Made by a program: the position numbers and the translations under genes. A DNA stretch of 64,000 nt. Source: Escherichia sp. E1V33 (GTDB lineage: Bacteria > Pseudomonadota > Gammaproteobacteria > Enterobacterales > Enterobacteriaceae). How positions within the stretch are numbered: the stretch's first letter is position 1; each line of letters begins with the position of its first letter. The stretch lies in contig NZ_RHJI01000003.1 of the NCBI RefSeq assembly GCF_004211955.1, forward strand, positions 303,853 through 367,852, given 5' to 3'. Under the pieces are notes generated by a model. The model saw nothing but the letters and a program-made list of their open reading frames with translations, made no database searches and had not been told where the DNA came from. This document shows, in pieces, positions 57,505-64,000 of the stretch.

Positions 57505-59223
57505 TCAGCCTTTAATCTGTTTCACCAGATAATCGACGATGTCACCAGTCTTAATTAACTGTTTCTCGCCGTTACGACGATATTTATATTCGATATCGTC
57601 GTTGTCGAGGTTACGGTCGCCCAGCACAATAGTGTGCGGAATACCGATCAGTTCCATATCAGCAAACATCACGCCCGGACGCTCTTTGCGGTCATCCAGC
57701 AGCACTTCGATACCTTGTGCACGCAGTTCGCTGTACAGTTTCTCAGCAAGTTCTTGTACGCGGAAGGATTTGTGCATGTTCATCGGCAGAATCGCCACCT
57801 GGAACGGCGCGATAGCGTCAGGCCATACGATGCCGCGTTCGTCGTAGTTCTGCTCAATCGCCGCAGCTACCACACGCGTTACCCCGATACCGTAGCAACC
57901 CATCGTCAGGATTTGGTTACGGCCATCTTCACCCTGTACGGAGGCTTTCAGTGCTTCGGAGTACTTGGTACCCAGCTGGAAGATGTGACCGACTTCGATA
58001 CCACGTTTGATCAGCAGCGTACCCTGACCATCCGGGCTTGGATCGCCCGCCACCACGTTGCGGATATCAGCAATTTCCGGGGTAGCGACATCGCGATCCC
58101 AGTTGATACCGAAGTAGTGTTTACCATCGATGTTAGCACCAGCAGCGAAATCACTCATCGCCGCAACGGTACGGTCAATCACCACCGGAATTGGCATGTT
58201 TACCGGACCCAGTGAACCCGGACCGGCTTTAACCACGGCACGAATTTCTTCTTCAGTCGCAAAAGTCAGCGGGCTTGCAACCTGCGGCAGTTTTTCTGCT
58301 TTAACTTCGTTCAGCTCGTGATCACCGCGCACCAGCAGCGCAACCAGCGGGAAGCTACTGCCTTCAACCGCTTTAACCAGCAGAGTCTTAACGGTTTTCT
58401 CAATCGGCAGATTGAACTGTTCAACCAGTTCCGCGATGGTCTTCGCGTTCGGCGTATCAACCAGCGTCATTTCCTGGGTAGCAGCAGCGCGCGGTTCTTT
58501 CGGCGCGATAGCTTCTGCCAGTTCAATGTTCGCTGCATAGTCAGAGGTGTCGGAGAAGACCACATCGTCTTCACCGCTCTGCGCCAGCACCTGGAATTCG
58601 TGAGAGGCGCTACCGCCGATAGAACCGGTGTCGGCCTGTACGGCGCGGAAATCCAGCCCCATGCGGCTGAAGATTTTGCTGTAGGCCGCATACATTGCGT
58701 CGTAGGTTTCCTGCAGGGATTCCTGAGAAGTATGGAAAGAGTAAGCATCTTTCATCAGGAATTCGCGGGAACGCATGACGCCGAAACGCGGACGCACTTC
58801 ATCGCGGAACTTGGTCTGGATCTGATAGAAGTTCAGCGGCAGCTGTTTGTAAGAGCTCAGCTCGTTACGAATCAGGTCAGTGATAACTTCTTCATGAGTT
58901 GGGCCGAGTACGAACGGACGCTCGCCACGGTCAACAAAACGCAGCAGTTCCGGACCGTACTGTTCCCAACGACCACTCTCTTGCCACAAATCGGCTGGCT
59001 GAACCACCGGCATCGACACCTCGATCGCACCGGCGTTGTTCATCTCTTCACGCACGATGCTTTCGACTTTTTTCAGAACGCGCACGCCGGTCGGCAGCCA
59101 GGTATATAACCCGGAGGCCAGCTTGCGGATCATCCCGGCGCGCAGCATCAGCTGATGGCTGATCACCTCGGCGTCGGCAGGTGTCTCCTTGAGAGTGGAG
59201 AGCAGGTATTGGCTAGTACGCAT
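57505..59223 (-). CDS. proS: Prolyl-tRNA synthetase
   Basis: ProS charges tRNA(Pro), a class IIa synthetase. The 572-residue bacterial-type enzyme contains motif 1 around [24 protein letters not shown] sequence, motif 2 ([20 protein letters not shown]) and motif 3 ([18 protein letters not shown]). The inserted editing domain between motifs 2 and 3 (about 230-400) removes Ala-tRNA(Pro). A C-terminal anticodon-binding domain follows. The start [14 protein letters not shown] at 59223 was chosen over an 18-codon upstream extension on family length. It has its own promoter and terminator. Confidence 0.99.
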   Translation of the reverse strand: MRTSQYLLSTLKETPADAEVISHQLMLRAGMIRKLASGLYTWLPTGVRVLKKVESIVREEMNNAGAIEVSMPVVQPADLWQESGRWEQYGPELLRFVDRGERPFVLGPTHEEVITDLIRNELSSYKQLPLNFYQIQTKFRDEVRPRFGVMRSREFLMKDAYSFHTSQESLQETYDAMYAAYSKIFSRMGLDFRAVQADTGSIGGSASHEFQVLAQSGEDDVVFSDTSDYAANIELAEAIAPKEPRAAATQEMTLVDTPNAKTIAELVEQFNLPIEKTVKTLLVKAVEGSSFPLVALLVRGDHELNEVKAEKLPQVASPLTFATEEEIRAVVKAGPGSLGPVNMPIPVVIDRTVAAMSDFAAGANIDGKHYFGINWDRDVATPEIADIRNVVAGDPSPDGQGTLLIKRGIEVGHIFQLGTKYSEALKASVQGEDGRNQILTMGCYGIGVTRVVAAAIEQNYDERGIVWPDAIAPFQVAILPMNMHKSFRVQELAEKLYSELRAQGIEVLLDDRKERPGVMFADMELIGIPHTIVLGDRNLDNDDIEYKYRRNGEKQLIKTGDIVDYLVKQIKG

Positions 59224-59287
59224 GTTGTTACGGTTCCAGTTGGAAGGTAGAACAGGCTCAAGGCGAGCCTGGGACAAAAAAAGTGAT

Positions 59288-59316
59288 TTAGTTTACCAGC
59301 GCAAAAGAAATGTCAA
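59288..59316 (-). promoter_or_regulatory. Probable proS promoter
   Basis: On the minus strand a perfect -35 TTGACA (59316-59311) is followed after 15 bp by TAAACT, or after 17 bp by AACTAA. The spacing leaves the -10 uncertain. Confidence 0.5.
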
Positions 59317-59333
59317 AAGAGAAGGGCGTCAAT

Positions 59334-60041
59334 TTAACGCGGTTCCAGCGCAAAGACTTCAAAACCTGCGTCGGTGACGCGCCAGCGAACGTTAAAATCA
59401 TGTAGCCAGACGGCATAGGTTTTGCCCGTTTCCTCACCTTTACGATAGGCCGGACGCGGGTCCTGCGCCAGTACTTCGCGGATAAACAGCGTTAACTGCG
59501 GATAGCGTTTTTCCAGCGTCAAAAGTTGCTTTTCGACCTCTGCGGTAAAACTCACCGTCATCTCTGCCGCTGGCGCATTTTGCGCATAGCTGGCGCTGGC
59601 ATCGGGAAGCGATTCGGCAAAGGGGAGATACGGTTTGATATCCACCACTGGCGTACCATCGACCAGATCCAGACTGCCAAGCTTCAGAATCACGCTATCT
59701 TTATGGCAAACAACCTCTTTCAGCTCTACCAGCGACATACCAATCGGGTTAGGTCGGAAAGTAGAGCGTGTGGCGAAAACGCCCATTCTGGCATTACCAC
59801 CAAGACGAGGCGGACGCACAGTCGGACGCCAGCCGCCTTCCATCGTTTGATGAAAGACGAAAAGTATCCATAAATGGCTGAACGCTTCCAGCCCGCGAAC
59901 GGCGTCGGCCTGGTTGTATGGAGCAATGAGATGCAGTTCGCCATTAGCGCTTTTTACCAGACCAGGCTGGCGCGGAACGGCGAATTTTTCTTTATAGGGC
60001 GAGCGAATAACGCCTATTTGCTCGAACTGGAAACTGCTCAT
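59334..60041 (-). CDS. trmO: tRNA (N6-threonylcarbamoyladenosine(37)-N6)-methyltransferase TrmO
   Basis: TrmO (YaeB/TsaA) methylates t6A37 to m6t6A in tRNA(Thr) with SAM. The single-sheet beta-barrel fold has the signature FEQIGVIRSPYKEKFAVPRQ, SHLWILFVFHQ and ATRSTFRPNPIGMSLVEL (SAM and active site), with a C-terminal domain ending FEVFALEPR. It has 235 residues. It is translationally coupled to rcsF: the rcsF stop and the trmO ATG overlap by 4 bases. Confidence 0.97.
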   Translation of the reverse strand: MSSFQFEQIGVIRSPYKEKFAVPRQPGLVKSANGELHLIAPYNQADAVRGLEAFSHLWILFVFHQTMEGGWRPTVRPPRLGGNARMGVFATRSTFRPNPIGMSLVELKEVVCHKDSVILKLGSLDLVDGTPVVDIKPYLPFAESLPDASASYAQNAPAAEMTVSFTAEVEKQLLTLEKRYPQLTLFIREVLAQDPRPAYRKGEETGKTYAVWLHDFNVRWRVTDAGFEVFALEPR

Positions 60042-60442
60042 TTCGCCGTAATGTTAAGCGCAGAACCGATACATACAGCCTGACGATAGCAGCCTGGTGT
60101 ACCGCTGGTGACTTCGCAGCTATGCAGTAATACCGCATTGGCTTTCATTTTCGAGGCGTTGATTTGCATCCGCTTACGTGCGGTTGGAATGCTCGGCGGA
60201 GAGTCCTGATTAGAGGCCTGGCAAGAGTCGCCACTGACTTCACCGAGATCGCGGAACGGTTTGCCGACTAATTCTTCTGCATTGGTATAAATTCGGACCG
60301 GCGTGGCGCGCGGCGCTTTCGGTTTTGCAGGCTCCGCTTTCGGCTGGGGTGCAGTGCTTTGAACGGGTTCGACAGGGGATCTGCTTAACATGGAACAGCC
60401 GCTTAGCATGAGTGCTACTAAACAGATCGGTAAAGCACGCAT
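60038..60442 (-). CDS. rcsF: Outer-membrane lipoprotein RcsF (Rcs stress sensor)
   Basis: RcsF senses outer-membrane and LPS damage and relieves IgaA inhibition of the Rcs phosphorelay; it is threaded through BamA-OMP complexes. The 134-residue precursor has a lipobox (LMLSGC, Cys 16), a Pro/Lys-rich linker (QPKAEPAKPKAPRATP), and a compact domain with four cysteines (SGDSCQ, HSCEVT, GCYRQAVC) that form two disulphides. It is co-transcribed with trmO. The other half of its assembly partner set, BamA, is encoded at 40077. Confidence 0.97.
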   Translation of the reverse strand: MRALPICLVALMLSGCSMLSRSPVEPVQSTAPQPKAEPAKPKAPRATPVRIYTNAEELVGKPFRDLGEVSGDSCQASNQDSPPSIPTARKRMQINASKMKANAVLLHSCEVTSGTPGCYRQAVCIGSALNITAK

Positions 60443-60492
60443 AGTATTTCCTCAATGTATGATCAAAACGTCAATATTGAATCAGGCGCTTG

Positions 60493-60522
60493 TAAAAATG
60501 ACAAGACGGGCAAGCGCCCGTC
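60493..60522 (-). terminator. Rho-independent terminator after metQ
   Basis: On the minus strand GACGGGC and GCCCGTC enclose a 4-base loop, followed by TTGTCATTTTT. Confidence 0.85.
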
Positions 60523-60559
60523 CTGAATGATATTACAAATTGTGGAAACAGCCTAAATA

Positions 60560-61375
60560 TTACCAGCCTTTAACAGCTCCGCCGTTAAACACTTTGTTTG
60601 CTGCTTCGTAAACTTCGTCAGACTGATAAGCCTGGACGAATTTCTTCACGTTCTCGGCGTCTTTGTTATCTTCACGCGTCACGATCAGGTTTACGTACGG
60701 GGAGTCTTTATCTTCGACAAAGATACCGTCTTTCGCTGGAGTCAGGCCAATCTGGCTGGCATAGGTGGTGTTAATAACTGCCAGAGCGATTTGCGCGTCG
60801 TCCAGAGAGCGAGGCAGCTGCGGTGCTTCCAGCTCAACAATTTTCAGATTTTTTGGGTTCTCAACAACATCAAGAACGGTCGGCAGAAGGCCAACGCCAT
60901 CTTTCAGTTTGATCAAGCCCACTTTTTGCAGCAGCAGCAGTGAACGACCAAGGTTAGTTGGGTCGTTTGGCACGGCAACCTGCGAACCATCCTGCAGTTC
61001 ATCCAGTGATTTGATTTTCTTGGAGTAACCAGCAATCGGATAAACAAAAGTATTGCCTACTGCGACCAGCTTGTAGCCACGATCTTTCAGTTGCTGATCA
61101 AGGTACGGTTTATGCTGAAAGGCGTTGGCGTCGATATCACCTTTGCTCAATGCTTCGTTTGGCAGAACATAGTCGTTGAAGGTTACCAGCTCAACGTCCA
61201 GGCCATATTTGTCTTTCGCAACTTTCTGCGCGACTTCTGCAACCTGCTGTTCGGCACCAACAATCACGCCGACTTTAATGTGGTTTGGATCTTTTTCATC
61301 CTGACCGCAGCCTACCAGTGCCAGTGATCCAATCAGGGCTCCCACTGCCGCAAAGGTTTTGAATTTGAACGCCAT
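60560..61375 (-). CDS. metQ: D/L-methionine-binding lipoprotein
   Basis: MetQ captures D- and L-methionine for the MetNI importer. The 271-residue precursor has a lipobox LALVGCG (Cys 23), so it is tethered to the inner membrane. It carries the NlpA-family ligand domain (KVGVIVGAEQQVAEVAQKVA, GDIDANAFQHKPYLDQ, AVPNDPTNLGRSLLLLQKVG, INTTYASQIG). It is third in metNIQ, 39 bp after metI, and followed by a terminator. Confidence 0.98.
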   Translation of the reverse strand: MAFKFKTFAAVGALIGSLALVGCGQDEKDPNHIKVGVIVGAEQQVAEVAQKVAKDKYGLDVELVTFNDYVLPNEALSKGDIDANAFQHKPYLDQQLKDRGYKLVAVGNTFVYPIAGYSKKIKSLDELQDGSQVAVPNDPTNLGRSLLLLQKVGLIKLKDGVGLLPTVLDVVENPKNLKIVELEAPQLPRSLDDAQIALAVINTTYASQIGLTPAKDGIFVEDKDSPYVNLIVTREDNKDAENVKKFVQAYQSDEVYEAANKVFNGGAVKGW

Positions 61376-61414
61376 ACCTTATTCCTTCTTCAATTATTTA
61401 TGTTGTGTTGAACG

Positions 61415-62068
61415 TTACTTGCGAGTGACAGCCCGGACGATGCGGTCGCCTGCGAACTGAATTAAATAAACCAGAATGACCAGCAATACCAGTACCGTAT
61501 TCATCACCGTTGCGTTATAGCCGATGTAGCCATACTGATAGCCAATCTGACCTAAACCACCGGCACCGACTGCACCACCCATCGCGGAATAACCGACCAG
61601 GGTAATCAGGGTGATAGTCGCAGCATTCACCAGACCCGGCAATGCTTCCGGTAACAGCACTTTACGGACGATCTGCATCGGCGTGGCACCCATTGCGCGG
61701 GAAGCTTCAATTAACCCGGTTGGGATCTCCAGCAGAGCGTTCTCGACCATACGGGCAATAAACGGTGCTGCACCAACGGTTAACGGAACAATCGCTGCCT
61801 GCAAACCAATCGATGTACCGACAATAACGCGGGTAAACGGAATCATCCATACAAGTAAGATAATGAACGGGATGGAACGGAAAATGTTCACAATCGCAGA
61901 AACGGTACGATACAGCTTCGCGTTAGCAATAATTTGCCCCGGACGCGTGACATAAAGCAGAACGCCAACCGGCAGACCAATCACAAAGCCAAAAAAACCG
62001 GATACGAAGGTCATTGCCAGCGTTTCCCATACGCCACGAACCAGCAGCCACATCATCGGCTCAGACAT
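61415..62068 (-). CDS. metI: D/L-methionine ABC transporter permease
   Basis: MetI forms the homodimeric channel of the methionine importer. The 217-residue protein has five hydrophobic segments and the permease coupling motif [25 protein letters not shown] (EAA loop, near 125-150). It overlaps the metN 3' end by 8 bases, indicating coupled translation. Confidence 0.98.
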
Positions 62069-63092
62069 AACCCAGTACCTCTACTTTTACATGGTGTTCC
62101 TGCAGCCAGGCAATGGCGGCTTGCGTATCTTGTTGTGTGCCGTGCATTTCAGTCAGCATGATGCCGAATTTAACGCCACCGGCGTAGTCCATCTGCGCGC
62201 TAATAATGTTGTTGTTGACGTTGAAACGACGCGCGGTTTCAGAAAGCAGTGGGGCATCGACCGATTGACCGGTAAACTCCAGACGCAGCATCGGGACGCA
62301 GTCAGTGAATGGCTCCGCTTGCAGACGTTCCTGGTAATCTTCCGGGATATCCAGATGCAGGGTCGACTGAATAAACTTCTGCGCCAGCGGCGTTTTCGGA
62401 TGCGAGAACACTTCACTTACCGTGTCCTGCTCGATCAGTTCGCCATTGCTGATGACCGCCACGCAATCACAAATACGCTTCACAACGTCCATTTCGTGGG
62501 TGATCAACAGAATCGTCAAACCCAGACGGCGGTTAATGTCTTTCAGCAGTTCGAGAATAGAACGTGTCGTTGCCGGGTCCAGCGCGCTGGTGGCTTCATC
62601 ACACAGCAATACTTTGGGATTGCTGGCTAATGCACGGGCAATCGCCACACGTTGTTTCTGCCCACCGGAAAGATTCGACGGGTAGCTATCATGCTTATCT
62701 CCAAGACCAACCAATGACAGCAATTCCGTCACGCGACGTTTGATCTCGTCTTTCGGTGTATTGTCCAGCTCCAGCGGCAGAGCCACGTTGCCAAAAACAG
62801 TACGCGAAGAGAGCAGGTTAAAATGCTGGAAAATCATACCAATCTGGCGACGAGCTTTGGTCAACTCGGACTCTGACAGCGTGGTCAGTTCCTGGCCATC
62901 GACCAGCACGCTACCCTCGGTTGGGCGCTCCAGCAGGTTTACACAACGTATAAGCGTACTCTTACCCGCGCCTGAGGCACCGATAACGCCATAAATTTGT
63001 CCAGCTGGCACATGCAGGCTGACGTTGTTCAACGCCTGGATGGTGCGGGTGCCCTGGTGGAACACTTTGGTGATATTCGAAAGTTTTATCAT
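62061..63092 (-). CDS. metN: D/L-methionine ABC transporter ATPase
   Basis: MetN powers methionine import. The 343-residue protein has Walker [10 protein letters not shown], signature [15 protein letters not shown], Walker [13 protein letters not shown] and the switch His in [10 protein letters not shown]. The C-terminal ACT-like NIL domain (about 265-343, including [18 protein letters not shown]) binds methionine and shuts the transporter when internal methionine is high (trans-inhibition). It is first of metNIQ, and tandem MetJ boxes lie about 75 bp upstream of its start. Confidence 0.98.
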
Positions 63093-63166
63093 TGATTATT
63101 TATTATCGTCATTAAGTTAGTCGTGGCATTTCGCATGCCTGAAACGGGCAACGCCGTCAATGAAAT

Positions 63167-63190
63167 GGATGTTAAGGCATCCAGACGTCT
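63167..63190. promoter_or_regulatory. Three tandem MetJ boxes upstream of metN
   Basis: Adjacent 8-mers GGATGTTA, AGGCATCC and AGACGTCT: the last is a perfect match to the MetJ consensus and the others are partial. MetJ with SAM represses metNIQ. Confidence 0.85.
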
Positions 63191-63279
63191 AAATCAATCA
63201 GGTTTATGCGAAGAGCACTTTCTTGCTGGTCGAAACATGCGATACTAGCGTCACATGCCTTATTAAGGAGCTATAAAAG

Positions 63280-63852
63280 GTGGCGAAGAGCGTACCCGCA
63301 ATTTTTCTTGACCGTGATGGCACCATTAATGTCGATCACGGCTATGTCCATGAGATCGACAACTTTGAATTTATCGACGGTGTTATTGACGCCATGCGCG
63401 AGCTAAAAAAAATGGGCTTCGCGCTGGTGGTGGTGACGAACCAGTCTGGTATTGCACGCGGTAAATTTACTGAGGCGCAGTTTGAAACGCTGACCGAGTG
63501 GATGGACTGGTCGCTGGCGGACCGCGATGTCGATCTGGATGGTATCTATTATTGCCCGCATCATCCGCAGGGTAGTGTTGAAGAGTTTCGCCAGGTCTGC
63601 GACTGCCGCAAACCACATCCGGGGATGCTTTTGTCAGCACGCGATTATTTGCATATTGATATGGCCGCTTCTTATATGGTGGGCGATAAATTAGAAGATA
63701 TGCAGGCAGCGGCTGCGGCGAACGTGGGAACAAAAGTGCTGGTGCGTACGGGTAAACCTATTACCCCTGAAGCAGAAAACGCGGCGGATTGGGTGTTAAA
63801 TAGCCTGGCAGACCTTCCGCAAGCGATAAAAAAGCAGCAAAAACCGGCGTAA
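63280..63852 (+). CDS. gmhB: D-glycero-beta-D-manno-heptose 1,7-bisphosphate 7-phosphatase
   Basis: GmhB removes the 7-phosphate in the ADP-heptose pathway for the LPS inner core. It is an HAD-superfamily phosphatase: [12 protein letters not shown] (nucleophile and acid Asp, near 11-13), [20 protein letters not shown], and a C-C-H-C zinc site in [10 protein letters not shown] ... VCDCRKP. It starts with GTG at 63280 (AAGGAG upstream) and has 190 residues, one fewer than recalled for K-12. It is divergent from metN and lies immediately before the rrnH promoter region. Confidence 0.98.
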   Translation: MAKSVPAIFLDRDGTINVDHGYVHEIDNFEFIDGVIDAMRELKKMGFALVVVTNQSGIARGKFTEAQFETLTEWMDWSLADRDVDLDGIYYCPHHPQGSVEEFRQVCDCRKPHPGMLLSARDYLHIDMAASYMVGDKLEDMQAAAAANVGTKVLVRTGKPITPEAENAADWVLNSLADLPQAIKKQQKPA

Positions 63853-63895
63853 TGATTAAAAGATGAGCGGTTGAAATAAAAATGCATTTTTCCGC

Positions 63896-63923
63896 TTGTC
63901 TTCCTGAAACGACTCCCTATAAT
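63896..63923 (+). promoter_or_regulatory. rRNA operon (rrnH) P1 promoter and start of leader
   Basis: TTGTCT (63896-63901) and TATAAT (63918-63923) are 16 bp apart, followed by the GCGCC discriminator, the hallmark of E. coli rrn P1 promoters. AT-rich sequence upstream (63871-63892) fits an UP element. The window stops in the leader, just before where P2 and the 16S gene are expected. The rrnH assignment comes from the gmhB neighbour. Confidence 0.93.
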
Positions 63924-64000
63924 GCGCCTCCATCGACACGGCGGATGTGAATCACTTCACACAAACAGCCGGTTCGGTTGAAGAGAAAAAATCCTGAAAT

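Noticed and set aside
60240..60455. Alternative minus-strand frame over rcsF
   Set aside because: The rcsF frame has a proper lipoprotein signal and a domain with conserved cysteines; the other frame is a shadow.

Overview
The window is an ordinary stretch of enterobacterial core chromosome. Gene order and protein sequences match the Escherichia coli segment that runs from folK to gmhB and the start of the rrnH ribosomal RNA operon, so the source is an Escherichia, probably E. coli or a very close relative. It does not look like K-12 as I remember it. The lysine decarboxylase gene ldcC, which I expect between accA and yaeR, is missing, and a small AT-rich DUF4282 membrane-protein gene sits there instead. 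The yaeI gene expected between yaeH and dapD is absent. The surface loops of FhuA are strongly divergent. These comparisons come from memory of K-12, not from an alignment run here.

Layout: 1-4760 (minus strand) holds folK (cut by the window edge), pcnB, gluQ, dksA, sfsA and thpR, which serve folate synthesis, RNA polyadenylation, tRNA modification and the stringent response. 4836-9916 (plus) holds hrpB and mrcB (PBP1b). 10135-16110 (plus) is the Fur-regulated ferrichrome operon fhuACDB. Then follow hemL (minus), clcA and erpA (plus), yadS-btuF-mtn (minus), dgt, degP and cdaR (plus), and yaeH, dapD, glnD and map (minus).

31824-51729 (plus) is a long run of essential genes: rpsB-tsf, pyrH, frr, dxr, then ispU-cdsA-rseP-bamA-skp-lpxD-fabZ-lpxA-lpxB-rnhB-dnaE-accA. 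It joins translation, isoprenoid and phospholipid precursors, outer-membrane protein assembly, lipid A synthesis, replication and fatty-acid initiation. Many genes overlap or are separated by only a few bases.

51953-63852 holds the small DUF4282 gene, yaeR, tilS, rof-yaeP (minus), yaeQ-arfB-nlpE (plus), yaeF, proS, rcsF-trmO and the methionine importer metNIQ (all minus), and gmhB (plus). The window ends inside the rrnH leader, just after a textbook P1 promoter.

No prophage, insertion sequence, CRISPR array, toxin-antitoxin pair or defence island is visible. The items most worth a second look are the accA-yaeR replacement locus, the FhuA loop divergence, two related foldback elements in the rpsB-frr region, the gluQ start codon inside the dksA terminator, and a possible 23-residue ORF in the yaeH-dapD gap. 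I found no convincing new multi-gene system.
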